Source: Platanthera guangdongensis (Eukaryota > Streptophyta > Magnoliopsida > Asparagales > Orchidaceae). Taken from it: 64,000 nucleotides of DNA. Location of the stretch: NCBI GenBank assembly GCA_039583875.1, contig CM077150.1, forward strand, positions 49,614,261 to 49,678,260. Reading direction: 5' to 3'. Made by a program: the position numbers and the translations under genes. Position 1 is the first letter of the stretch. Every line of letters begins with the position of its first letter. Shown here one piece after another: positions 20,306 through 30,773 of the stretch. The notes below the pieces were generated by a model. That model saw only the letters and a program-made list of their open reading frames with translations. It did no database searches and was not told the origin of the DNA.

Positions 20306-20787
20306 TAAGCGAACGATCAGATGGATTTCACCCATTAAAACAGAGAAGAAGTTTGAAAAAAAAACAAGAAGAAAAGCTTATCGGAGGCGAAGCAGGTGTT
20401 GTGCTTCGATTCCAGCACAGAGTCTGGCGCAGATCCCGACGACGAGGGAAGGGGAAGTGGTTGCTCGAAATGGAGATAGGGAGAGGAATGATCGCAAGGA
20501 GAAGAACGACCTAGGTGAAGCGGATGCACGGAGTTCAAGCGGGAGGGGGAAATGATATCGCCGTGTTGAGGCCGCTGCTTTCGGCGGAGAGGACCTGCGG
20601 AAATGATATCTCCTTTCGGCATTTCGGCGTGCTGCCCCGCGACATTTGATGGCGGGATTTGATTTATCCTTTCGGCGTTTTGCGTAATGATCCGACGGTG
20701 GACAATCCTTCAAGAAATTCCATCGGACGGCTGAAGTGAAAATGAAGGTGTGCTCTCAAATACCTATATTCATTTATATAATAAAGA
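20306..20787. other. Harb right flank, no gene recognised
   Basis: Starts with the TAA duplication (20306-20308). 20365-20440 repeats 15640-15715. The rest, 20450-20787, is moderately GC-rich with repeated TTTCGGC and AAATGATATC phrases. Frames here have no recognisable domain. Confidence 0.6.
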
Positions 20788-20804
20788 CATATATATATAT
20801 ATAT

Positions 20805-20850
<46 letters not shown>

Positions 20851-20851
20851 T
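20788..20851. repeat. TA microsatellite
   Basis: Interrupted (TA)n of about 64 bp. Confidence 0.9.
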
Positions 20852-20967
20852 TGTTATATAAAATAATATGCATATCTTAAAGTACACCACAGGTTGAATC
20901 CGAACCGTCTGATCAAGAAACTTCAATTTCTGGTCGACGGTGTCATTGCCCGTGAGCTGCCCGGGTA

Positions 20968-21584
20968 TACCCGAAAAACAAACATGCGCAGGCGGTGTGG
21001 GACTAAATCTCGCCTGGGATTAATACAATCCCAGGCGGGATTAATTAGGCTGCATTAATCCCGCACTTACGCGGGATTAATGCTGCACATAGGCATTAAA
21101 TCCGGCCCAGAGGGGATTAATCCCGCCTAACTAGGCGGGATTTAATCCCGCCTAAGTGGCGGGACATTAAATCCCGCCCAGGCGGGATTAATCCCGCCTA
21201 ACTAGGCGGGATTTAATCCCACCTAAGTGGCGGGATTTAATCCCGCCTAAGTGCGGGATTTAATCCCGCCTAAGTGGCGGGATTTAATCCCGCCTAAGTG
21301 CGGGATTAATCCCGCCTAAGTGGCGGGATTTAATCCCGCCTAAGTGCGGGATTTAATCCCGCAAATAGGCGGGATTTAATCCCGCCTAACTAGGTGGGAT
21401 TTAATCCCGCCTAAGTGACGGGATTTAATCCCGCCTAACTAGACGGGATTTAATCCGCCTAAGTGACGGGATTTAATCCCGCCTAAGTGCGAGATTTTAA
21501 CGATTACAATCCCGGCTTTATTTAAATGTTTATAATCCCGGGGGCGGGCGCAGCCGGGTGCGGGCGAAGCCCGCCGTCACGGGC

Positions 21585-21590
<6 letters not shown>
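20968..21590. mobile_element. HelA: Helitron-like unit lacking its ends
   Basis: Homologous to the inner parts of HelB and HelC from TATACCCGAAAA through CATGCGCAGGCGGTG to the terminal GCGCAGCCGGGTGCGGGCGA-GCCCGCCGTCACGGGCCGGATA. It lacks the 5' 350 bp and the final hairpin; after GGATA it runs straight into (TA)n. Its centre is an array of GGCGGGATTTAATCCCGCC palindromes, about 20 units. Confidence 0.7.
21040..21490. repeat. GGCGGGATTTAATCCCGCC palindrome array (HelA)
   Basis: Head-to-tail units of about 22-24 bp, GGCGGGATTTAATCCCGCCTAAGT or with CTAACTA as spacer. Each unit is a near-perfect palindrome, and so are many pairs of units. The arrays at 22060-22370 and 23890-24300 are of the same type. 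Confidence 0.9.

Positions 21591-21654
<64 letters not shown>
21585..21654. repeat. TA microsatellite
   Basis: About 70 bp of uninterrupted (TA)n directly before HelB. Confidence 0.92.
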
Positions 21655-21657
<3 letters not shown>

Positions 21658-22504
21658 TTAACTACATTAAAGAAGTATTTTGAATTGTAGAATCAGATCA
21701 CGATCGATTACGACCGTTGAATATAAACCAAATATTTGATCGCAACCATTGATCACAACACCGAATCAGGGTCGTTCATATTTTTTCTTAGGTCTCCTAA
21801 ACCTATATAAGGCCTCTCAAATCATTATATTTTGTAGGGCACCCCTACAACCCTTCAGCCCAATCCAAAATTAAACACAAACACTGTTTAAAAGTCCACT
21901 ACGAAAGCCCAACAAGAGAAACAGCCCGCCGGAGTTTGAGGCCCGCCAGAGTTTCCGGCCCGCCATTATAACTTTACTTCTATAAAGGGAACAAAAAACA
22001 TATATACCCGAAAACAAACATGCGCAGGCGGTGAGGACTAAAACCCGTCTGGGATTAATACAATCCCAGACGGGATTAATTAGGCGGCATTAATCCCGCA
22101 CTTATGCGGGATTAATGCCGCACTTAGGCATTAAATCCGGCCCAGACGGATTAATCCCGCCTAACTAGGCGGGATTTATTCCCGCCTAAGTGGCTGGACA
22201 TTAAATCCCGCCCAGGCGGGATTAATCCCGCCTAACTTGGCGGGATTTAATCCCGCCTAAGTGGCGGGATTTAATCCCGCCTAAGTGCGGGATTTAATCC
22301 CGCAAATAGGCGGGATTTAATCCCGCCTAAGTGACGGGATTTAATCCCGCCTAAGTGCGGGATTTAAATGATTACAATCCCGGCTTTATTTAAATGTTTA
22401 TAATCACGGGGGGCGGGTGCAGCTGGGTGCGGGCGAAGCCCGCCATCACAGGCCAGATACTGTGGCGCGTAGCCATAGCGGCAGAGCCCCGTGTCGGGCA
22501 TTAG
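21655..22504 (+). mobile_element. HelB: non-autonomous Helitron
   Basis: 850 bp. It starts A|TCTTTAACTACATTAAAG and ends with a GC hairpin region AGAGCCCCGTGTCGGGCATTAG|T. This fits the Helitron rule of 5' TC, a 3' hairpin followed by a CTRR-like end, and insertion between A and T. No coding capacity. The centre is the GGCGGGATTTAATCCCGCC array. The last four bases are TTAG rather than CTAG, a likely point change. Host sequence on both sides is (TA)n. Confidence 0.75.
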
Positions 22505-22520
22505 TATATATATATATATA

Positions 22521-22700
22521 CAAGCAGTCGTGCACGGGGACCCCATGCGGACAACATTCGTCGTTGGTGAGACATTTGTCGTAGCGAGGACATTTGTCGT
22601 GGGGGCAACATATGCCGTGGGGGTGACATTCGTCATGGGGGCGACATTCGTCGTGGGGGCGACATTCGTTGTGGGGGGAGACATTAGTCGCGGGGGCTCA
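22521..22700. repeat. 180-bp segment, copy 1, with 18-bp minisatellite
   Basis: Begins CAAGCAGTCGTGCACGGGG and contains about eight units of GACATTCGTCGTGGGGGC. It appears identical to 22975-23154. Open frames on both strands here are repeat artefacts. Confidence 0.9.
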
Positions 22701-22974
22701 AACCAGATAGCTGCATTTAAATTTAAATATAATTTTAACAACCAACCGCCCCATTTTTAAGAGTTATAGGGGCAAAATGGTATTTTCGCATAGGTTTAGG
22801 ACACCCTAGTAGTAGGTTTAGAAGACCTACTAAAATGTGGAGACATGGAAAGATTTTATTGTGCTCGATCAGACGGTTGTTGAATTATGAACTCATGATC
22901 TGACGTCTTGTGGAATTTTGAACTCATGATATTCGCAGACCACAGTATTTCTTTATATATGGTAAAGATAGATA
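22701..22974. other. Unassigned DNA between the 180-bp copies
   Basis: AT-rich. It holds two related phrases, GAATTATGAACTCATGAT and GAATTTTGAACTCATGAT (about 22885 and 22915), and AGGTTTAG-A-ACC near 22793-22827. No gene is seen. Confidence 0.55.
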
Positions 22975-23154
22975 CAAGCAGTCGTGCACGGGGACCCCAT
23001 GCGGACAACATTCGTCGTTGGTGAGACATTTGTCGTAGCGAGGACATTTGTCGTGGGGGCAACATATGCCGTGGGGGTGACATTCGTCATGGGGGCGACA
23101 TTCGTCGTGGGGGCGACATTCGTTGTGGGGGGAGACATTAGTCGCGGGGGCTCA
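22975..23154. repeat. 180-bp segment, copy 2
   Basis: Matches 22521-22700 base for base by eye, including all minisatellite variants, so the duplication is very recent. Confidence 0.9.
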
Positions 23155-23500
23155 TTGCATGAATGAATTTAAGGAAGAACTTAATTTGACATTCTGCGTG
23201 GGAGCAACATTCGTCATGGATGCAAAAACTTGATTTGAAATAAAGTAAAATCAGATTTAAAAAACAAAAACTGTTTTGAAAAAAAGATTTCATTGGTGGG
23301 AAAATTTCTGATGGCAAACCAAAATGACCAAAGAACCAAATAATCTAACTTAAGGATTATATTTTTAGGGGTATTTCGGATAGTATCAATGTTACACCAT
23401 CCACCTTTTGTCTTTGCTTATAGTAAAAGGGGTATTTCGGGTAGCATCAATGTTACACCATTCACCTTTTGTCTTTGCTTATAGTATAAAGATATATATA
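23155..23500. repeat. Spacer with a 62-bp tandem duplication
   Basis: GGGGTATTTCGG-TAG-ATCAATGTTACACCA followed by CACCTTTTGTCTTTGCTTATAGTA is present twice in tandem, at about 23366-23427 and 23430-23488. The remainder is unassigned. Confidence 0.7.
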
Positions 23501-24423
23501 TCTTTAACTACATTAAATAAGTATTTTGAATTGTAGAATCAGATCACGATCGATTACGACCGTTGAATATAAGCCAAATATTTGATCGCAACTATTGATC
23601 ACAACAGCGAATCAGGGTCGTTCATATTTTTTCTTAGGTCTCCTAAACCTATATAGGGCCTCTCAAATCATTATATTTTTGTAGGGAACCCCTACAACCA
23701 GTCAGCCCAGTCCAAAATTAAACACAAACACTGTTTAAAAGTCCACTACGAAAGCCCAACAAGAGAAACAGCCCGCGGAGTTTGAGGCCCGACAGAGTTT
23801 CCGACCCGCCATTATAACTTTACTTCTATAAAGGGAACAAAAACATATATACCTGAAAAACAAACATGTGCAGGCGGTGTAGGACTAAAACCCGTCTGGG
23901 ATTTATACAATCCCAGGCGGGATTAATTAGCGGCATTAATCCCGCACTTATGAGGGATTAATGCTGCACTTAGGCATTAAATCCGGCCCAGACGGGATTA
24001 ATCCTGCCTAACTAGGCGGGATTTAATCCCGTCTAAGTGGCGGGACATTAAATCCCGCCCAGGCGGGATTTAATCCCGCCTAAGTGTGGGATTTAATCCT
24101 GTAAATAGGCGGGATTTAATCCCGCCTAACTAGGCGGGATTTAATCCCGCCTAAGTGTGGGATTTAATCCTATAAATAGGCGGGATTTAATCCCGCCTAA
24201 CTAGGCGGGATTTAATCCCGCCTAAGTGACGGGATTTAATCCCGCCTAAGTGACGGGATTTAATCCCGCCTAAGTGCGAGATTTAAATGATTACAATCTC
24301 GGCTTTATTTAAATGTTTATAATCCCGGGGGGCGGGCGCAGCCGGGTGCGGGCGATGCCCGCCGTCACGGGCCGGATACTGTGACGCGTAGCCATAGCGG
24401 CAGAGCCCCGTGTCGGGCACTAG
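23501..24423 (+). mobile_element. HelC: non-autonomous Helitron
   Basis: 923 bp, with the same structure as HelB. It starts A|TCTTTAACTACATTAAAT, shares the 350-bp 5' part (21655-22015), then the palindrome array, and ends AGAGCCCCGTGTCGGGCACTAG|T. This has the canonical CTAG end preceded by a CCCGTGTCGGG stem. (TA)n again lies on both sides. Confidence 0.82.
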
Positions 24424-24440
24424 TATATATATATATATAC

Positions 24441-24895
24441 CTGACCACTTGAGGCCACAAAATAACCACCCCTCTAAATCGAGCCGTCAGATTATTCCAA
24501 AAATAAAAACCATCCATCTGATCAAAAGCAACCTTACTGCAATCCATCACCACATATAAAAACAACATGGCAGTAAACCCTAGACTCACTCACGCATTCC
24601 TCCCACATTCCCCATATAGTCCCCTCGCACCACAGTCACATTCCTCTCAACCTCCCAACGCCGGATTCCCCCCGCATTTCCTGTGACACAACATCCACGC
24701 CGCCGCCTCCCGCACACCAGCCATCAACGACCATGCCACATCATCCTGCACTCCAGGCATCAGCGACACTAGCAACCACAAATATCTCGCCGCCATCTCC
24801 TCACCAGCACATCCAGGCTCCTCTCCGCCTCTTCCACATTACAGGTTCCGCTCGCACCCCCCCCCCTTCTCACTGCCATCTGCTAGTGAAACTTA
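24441..24895. other. C-rich unassigned DNA
   Basis: CT/CA-rich sequence without a convincing gene. Short frames (for example 24733-24948) have biased composition and no domain. It could be an old 5' flank of a gene, but nothing supports this. Confidence 0.5.
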
Positions 24896-25185
24896 TGTTG
24901 ACAGGCTTTCACGTTTTTCATTCTATATGTTCTCTGAGATTACAATAGCCTACATATATAGAGAGGGATAAGGAGTACAACAAGAATACATAATAAATAA
25001 GCATAAAGAGAGTAATAATTAATTAGACTTTAATTCTCAGCGGCTTGGTAGTTTCCAAAACATTGGAAGTAATGGTAGTGCAGCCCTTGGTATTCTTCTT
25101 CAAGGAATCATGACTGGTGGCAGGTAGGTGGCCATTAAGGTCTTCGGGCAAAGCATTGGTGGTTGCATTGGTCTGTGCGTTAACA
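24896..25185 (-). repeat. Cop3 3' LTR
   Basis: About 290 bp, TGTTAACGC...CTGTCAACA in element orientation, directly after a GCGGGGGCG polypurine tract. It contains TATATATG as a TATA-like sequence. The boundary at 24896 rests on the TGTT...AACA ends only. Confidence 0.7.
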
Positions 25186-25898
25186 CGCCCCCGCAAGCTC
25201 GACGGTGGCGGGACAATGTTGAGCGTGAGACGGAGCTCGAGAAAGCGCTGCCGGCATAAAGGCGTAGTGAGGATATCAACGCGTTGATCATGAGTGGAAA
25301 TGTACGAAACCTGAAGAAACTTGGCAGCCACCCTTTCACGAACAAAATGGAAATCAATCTCGATATGCTTCGTCTGAGCATGAAACACCGGGTTGGCGGA
25401 GGGGTATGTCGCACCAATATTGTCACACCAGAGTATAGACAGTGGAATGGAGAGATTGATCTCTTGTAGTAGCGACTGAAGCCAAACGAGCTCTGTAGTG
25501 GCGTTAGCAACCGCTTTGTATTCAGCTTCTGTACTGGAGCGAGCGACAGTAGGTTGCTTCTTAAAGCTCCAAGAGACTAGATTACGCCTGAGGAAGATAG
25601 CATAGCCACCAGTAGAATGACGATCACAGGAAATGTTGGCCCAATCAGCATCACTATATGCTTGAAGACAAAGCGGAGAGGCTCGATATAGGAGAAGACC
25701 ATGTTGTGGAGTGCCTTTGAGATACCGCAAAAGGCGTTTAACCAAGGACCAATGATGATCAGTCGGAGCATGCATATGCTGACAGGCACGATTAACGGCA
25801 AAAGAGATATCTGGTCTCGTTATCTGCACATATTGAAGGGCTCCAACGATGCGGCGATAGAGGGTAGGATCGGAGAGTGGTGTGGAGGTGGTAGCATC
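25186..25898 (-). pseudogene. pol: Cop3 pol: RNase H fragment
   Basis: The open frame runs from the Sir1 junction through [48 protein letters not shown] (catalytic Asp), STEAEYKAVA (Glu), LWCDNIGA (Asp) and QTKHIEIDFHFVRERV to PPPSSLRGRVNAQ. It is uninterrupted in this part. Integrase and RT are missing. Confidence 0.88.
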
Positions 25899-27394
25899 TG
25901 TTGGAACACCCTATTACTAATTTGGGTCAGGATCACTATGTCTCTAGGAACCTTTCCTTGACCTCCTGTATAGCTCAATAGGTCAATTAGAATTGAGTCC
26001 AAGGGTTAGAAGTCTAGGTTTGGAAGCTGCCCTGAAGACCAAGATTTTGTGTTTGGAGACTAAGTCATATCGTCGAGCTCAGCACGACGATTCTCGAACT
26101 CCGGTCGACGATCGTCTAGCTCAACTTCGACAGATCGTCGAACTCCATTCGACGATCGCTGAGCTCAACTTCATTATATCGTCGAACTCCATTCGACGAT
26201 CGGTGAGCTCAATCGACGATTTTGACTCTGCTTTGGATCTTTATCTCTGAGCTCAGTTCGACGATCTTTGAGCTCAGATCGACGATATTTTGCTGCTGTA
26301 TATTTCCAAATCTCTGAGCTCAGCTCGACGATAGCAGAGCTCAGTTCGACGATTTCAGATAACTTCCAGGATGTTTCTAATTCAAATTCAAATCAGTTAG
26401 CAGTTATTCTGCAATTAATTCAGAGATTTCCTAGCCGTTTTCATTCATTTCTGGACCAAGTTTCAAGGGATTTTTCAAGGAATATTTCTGTGGACTTTCC
26501 TCCAGAAGAGATTTTGCAATTAAGGATGCAATCAATGCAGGCTAACGGCTATTCTTGACAGAGAATGTTATTCTAGTCTGTACCAGAGAATAAAAGATAG
26601 AATTTTTTGAATCACACATAGAACAGAGATTACAGAGACACATTTAAAAATATTCTGTCAAAAAGAATTCTGAAGAACACTCATCCAAGGAGATCAAGCT
26701 TTCTAAAATCTTCAGATCTCTTTAGTTTTCAAAGTGTTCAAGGCCAACATACTTCCAGACTCCAGACATTCAACATTTCAGCTATTGCTGAAATCATTTA
26801 TTGCTGGAGTTCAATCTTTGAAGGCCTATCACCCTCAGCAAAGCTTTTCTTCCTGAAGATCTCAAGGATTCAGGGGGAGCTTTGACATCAACAATCCACA
26901 TAGTCTTCTCAGTTGTTTGAGAAAGAGAAGACTTCCATCACTCTCTCACCCCCTCTCTGTAAAGGGTTTCTCAAACTCCCTTCAAAAGTTTGAGCTTGGT
27001 TTTTGAGCACCTTGTCAAAAGCTCATGGGTGGCAAGACACCTGATCAAAAAATCTGCTTTGGTTTTTGAGCACCTTATCAAAAGCTCATTGGTGCCCAGG
27101 ACACCTGATCAACTCATCCTGCAGTGGATTCCTACCTAGGGTGGTAGAAGAGTGGATGTACTCAAGTTTAGGGGAACCACTATATTTCCTTGTGTCTTCT
27201 GGTTTTGCTTGTTTTTATTTTTGTTTCTGGCCTTGATTTTTCTGTGATTAGCTTTTGCTTAGTATAGTTCTGTAATTTGTTTTTTAACTGCTTCCCTGCT
27301 CACACATATTACAACAACCGTTGTAAAAAGTTTCAAAGCACCATATACTCTATTCACCCCCCTCTAGAGTATATCAGATCTAGCTGCACTTTCA
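25899..27394 (+). repeat. Sir1 5' LTR
   Basis: 1496 bp, TGTTGGAACACCC to ...CACTTTCA. The first 500 bp match 36502-37035. It contains the TCGTCGA dyad array (26064-26365), a decayed TATA position (AATAAAAGATAG near 26588), and a distal part shared with the Sir2 LTR (CAGGGGGAGCTTTGA, CTTCTCAGTTGTTT, CTATTCACCCCCCTC). Confidence 0.88.
26064..26365. repeat. TCGTCGA / TCGACGA dyad array, Sir1 5' LTR
   Basis: Around a dozen half-sites, ATCGTCGA and TCGACGAT, joined by GAACTC or AGCTCAG spacers, so that neighbouring halves form stems. The 3' LTR copy (36671-36960) and the internal arrays at 29164-29397 and 32856-33128 carry the same motif. Confidence 0.88.
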
Positions 27395-27396
27395 AT

Positions 27397-27408
27397 TGGT
27401 ATCAGAGC
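27397..27408 (+). other. Primer-binding site of Sir1
   Basis: TGGTATCAGAGC two bases after the LTR end, matching initiator tRNA-Met. Confidence 0.9.
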
Positions 27409-27526
27409 GAGGTTGGTTAAACATACCATACCTGATTGGTTGTACAGGCTAACACCTGAACCCAAAGATCCCAAGTTAGATCTATTTTTCTTTGTATTTT
27501 ATTATTAGATTTTGTTTTCACAAATC

Positions 27527-29601
27527 ATGGCCCAAAACAAAGATTATGCTAGCACCAGACCTCCAGTGTGCAATCTATCCAAGTTTGCACTTTGAAAAGC
27601 AAGGATTAGACTTTACATGAATGCTATTGACGAAGATATCTTTAACTCTGTTTTGACAGTATGTCCAAGACCCCCAGAGAACACAAGTACAAATGCTGTT
27701 CCACCTCCATCAGGAACAGATGCTGATATCAAGAGATGGAAGGTAGCTGATGCCAAGGCTATGAACATCTTAGCCCAGACAATGTCTGATGACATATTTC
27801 AAAAGGTGGCTGAATGCAATTCAGCAAAGGAAATTTGGGACAAACTCTCAGAAATAGTCTCAGGCTCAGCTGATGAGAGAAAGGATAGAAGATCCCATCT
27901 CATCTCTCAATATGAGAATTTCAAGAAGGGAGAGACTGAGTCAGTGGGAGACATGTACAACAGACTAAGTCTAATTGTCAGTGAACTCAGAACATTGGAC
28001 AAAGAGATCTCTCTAACTGAACTTAATGACAAGATCCTAATGTGCTTCCCCAGCACTTGGGATTCAAGAATCTGGCCAATTAAGGATGCCAGAAGTCTGA
28101 ATGAGATCACTACTGAAGCTCTATTGGGTAAGCTCAAATCTTATGAGCTACTCATCAAAAATAGAGAGGAAGAACAGAAGGCTGCCTCACCAGCCACAAG
28201 AAAAGAGAAGACCATAGCATTCAAGGCAACTGAGGATCTGCCTGAAGACAAAGCCACAAGCAATGATGAACTACTCGGCTTGTTGGCCAAAAGATTCTAC
28301 AAGATGGCCAGAAAGGACTTCAGAAGAAGATCATACAAGGAGCAAGATAAGCCAAGGTATGACAAGTCCATTAGTAATAATAAAGACATTATTTGCTTTG
28401 GTTGCAGGAAACCAGGGCACATAGTTTCTGACTGTCCAGAGAACAAGAACAAGGACAGAAGGGACAGGAAAGAAAGAAGAAAGGAGAAAGACTCCAAAAG
28501 TAATGGCAATGGCAAACCTTCTTCAAGCAAAAACAAGCATACAAGAAAAGGGTTTGTTGCTGAATCCTGGAGTGAGACTGAAGAAGAGTCAGAAGCCTCA
28601 TCCAGCTCCAGTGATGATGAGGATGATGCAGAAGAAAAGGAGTTCTGCATGATGGCAATCAATGCCTCACAGCACAATTCAGAGGAAGAGGAGTCAGAGT
28701 CAGACTCAGAGACTCAACCTGAAGAAATCAGGTAACTGGCTCTTTTGATTTTAGCTCAGAGGATTTTAAATCTGAATTTAAAGCACTGTGTTTAGACCTG
28801 CTAAAGTCTGAGAAAGAAACTATCTCTCTCAGAAATCAATTATCTGAACACAATACTTTAAAGTCAGAAAACCTCAAACTCTCTCAGGAGTTGGAGTGTT
28901 GTAGGGAACATATAGCTTCACTGAAAAGTGAGCTCTCTGAGGCCAAGAAGCTTGAAGAATCCCTCAATGGGAGAAGCATCAAGCTGATGGACATCACAAG
29001 CACAGTGAACTCCAGATTCAACAGTACACTGGGCTTGGGTGCTTCATCCAGCCAACCCATAGTTCTAACAACTCCAATCAAATTCATTTCTGACAAAGGA
29101 AAGGGAGTTGTAGAGGTTGCTAGGAAAAATTCTGATCTGCCTCAGAAAACAAAGTCCCAGCAGAAATCGTCGAACGGAGATCGACGATCGCCGAATGAAG
29201 ATCGACGATCGCCGAACGCAGCTTGACGATCTCAGGCAAAATCGTCGAACGCAGATCGACGATCTCAGCCAAAGTCGTCGAACGCAGGTCTACGATCTCA
29301 AATACCTGACCTCAGCCATAGTCGACCGTCGAACGGAGCTCGACGATCTGACCCAAGATCGTCGAACGCAGCTCCAAGATCGTCGAACAGAGGTCAGAGC
29401 TCTGGAAAATTTTTCAAAGGCAAATCAAAATTGAATCCTAAGGGTCCTTCATCCCAAATCTTTAACCCTTATACTGAATGGATTATACCTCCAAGGAGAT
29501 ATCATCCTGAAGGATATAAGAGTCAACCTGGGATGTCTTTCATTTCAGAATTTAAAGGCTATCAACCTAGGCCCAAGGTAAATTGGGTCAAAAACAAATG
29601 A
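27527..29601 (+). pseudogene. gag: Sir1 gag
   Basis: The ATG at 27527 opens the capsid region. A TGA at about 27593 replaces the Trp seen in Sir2 (FALWKARI). The frame then runs from 27617 to 28735 with IWDKLSEI, a CCHC knuckle CFGCRKPGHIVSDC near 28395, and an acidic Ser tail. After a one-base shift at about 28733 it continues through a coiled-coil-like part (LKSELSEAKKLEESLNGRSI) into a linker that encodes the TCGTCGA dyads as RRSPN/SSNADRRS repeats, with one stop at 29224. It ends at a TGA at 29599-29601, just before protease. The long C-terminal extension is typical of Sireviruses. Confidence 0.85.
29164..29397 (+). repeat. Dyad array inside Sir1 gag coding region
   Basis: ATCGTCGAACGNAG-TCGACGATC units in tandem, in frame with gag, giving repeated RRS/SSN peptides. 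The same array occurs at 40322-40565 in Sir2. Confidence 0.85.
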
Positions 29602-29602
29602 A

Positions 29603-30773
29603 TTGTCTTATGTGCAGGTGAAGACCTATCCAACATCTAACCAGCAATGGTATTTGGATAGTGGGTGCTCTAAGCACATGACAGGGAACAAGGACAACCT
29701 CACATCCTTCAGAGCCAAGCTTGGACCCAAAGTTATCTTTGGTGATTCAAACTTTGGACAAACTAAAGGATATGGTGCAGTCCAGATTGGATCAGTAACC
29801 TTCAAGAAGGTAGCTTATGTGGAAGGACTGAAGCACAACCTAATAGCATCAGTCAGCTGTGTGATGAAGGCTACCAGGTGACCTTCAGCAAAGCCTTATG
29901 CAAAATCAAGTCAGAGGACAACACAACTGTGTTGACAGGTAAAAGGAAAGGTAACATCTATCTAGTAGATTTTCTTTCTACTGATGTAGATATCTGTTTG
30001 TTTAATTCTGTCTGTAGACCAAATATTTTATGGCATAAGAGATTAGGACACCTAAACCTTAGAACTATTGCTAGGCTATCCAAGGACAACCTTGTTAGAG
30101 GACTACCTTCTGGCCCCTACAAGAAGGAAGGACTCTACAGGGCTTGTCAATTAGGCAAGCAAACTAAAAATAGTTTTAAGTCACTTAATAAGAGTGATTC
30201 ACCTAGGATATTGTATCTGTTACACATGGATCTCTTTGGACCCATCACAGTACAAAGCCTAGGAGGGAAATCCTACACTTTAGTAGTTGTAGATGACTTC
30301 TCTAGATTCACTTGGGTGTTCTTTCTAAGGAAGAAGTCTGATAACTTTAAGTGTCTGACAGAGTTTCTCAAATGTATATAGATTGAGTTCAATACTCACA
30401 TTGCCCTGATCAGAAGTGATCATGGGACAGAGTTTGATTCTCTTCTTATGCAAGAGTTCTGTCAGAGTGAAGGATCAGGCATACTTTCTCAGCTCCTAGA
30501 ACTCCTCAACAAAATGGGTAGCTGAAAGGAAAAATAGAACCCTTATTGAATCTGCTACCACATTGTTGTCAGATGCTCATCTACCTCTATCCTTTTGGGC
30601 AGAGGAGTGAACACCTCCAACTATGTGTGAACAGAAGTCTGATACATAAACTAAAGGGAAAGACTCCCTATGAATTACTCAAAGGGAAGAAACCTAAAGT
30701 TGACTATTTTAGAGTCTTTGGTTGTATTTGCTACATTCATAATAATGACAAGAAATATTTAGCAAAATTTTAA
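29603..30773 (+). pseudogene. pol: Sir1 pol: protease and integrase
   Basis: WYLDSGCSKHMTG (protease active site) about 17 residues from the start. A frameshift near 29870-29881 follows. Then come LWHKRLGHLNLRTIARL, CQLGKQTKNSFK, the integrase core with HMDLFGP (Asp) and RSDHGTEF (Asp), and a heavily frameshifted part where the catalytic Glu region should be (about 30480-30610). The C-terminal block YELLKGKKPKVDYFRVFGC follows. A TAG at 30379-30381 interrupts the core. The frame differs by one from the gag end. Confidence 0.87.

Larger units (their letters stand above)
24896..25898 (-). mobile_element. Cop3: 3' end of a small copia element
   Basis: Minus-strand remnant with an LTR (24896-25185) and the RNase H end of pol. 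Its upstream part is cut at 25898/25899 by the start of the Sir1 LTR. The missing half is not seen right of Sir1, where the N gap lies. The compact LTR and RNase H type resemble the Ale/Retrofit group of Ty1/copia. Confidence 0.82.

Noticed and set aside
20664..20873. Frame rich in IYIYIY
   Set aside because: Translation of a TA microsatellite.
22505..22540. Second Helitron 3' end in reverse near CAAGCAGTCGTGCACGGGG
   Set aside because: Complement ends CTTG, not CTRR, and no hairpin of the expected form; treated as part of the 180-bp duplication.
22364..22760. Frames with TNVAPTT or TFVVGAT repeats (and 22953-23166)
   Set aside because: Translation of the 18-bp minisatellite on either strand; no start context or domain.
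24733..24948. Possible host exon in the C-rich region
   Set aside because: Short, biased composition, no recognisable domain or splice structure.
28297..28677. Leu/Ser-rich antisense frames over Sir1 gag (and 39414-39776 over Sir2 gag)
   Set aside because: Shadows of the Glu/Ser/Lys-rich gag coding strand.
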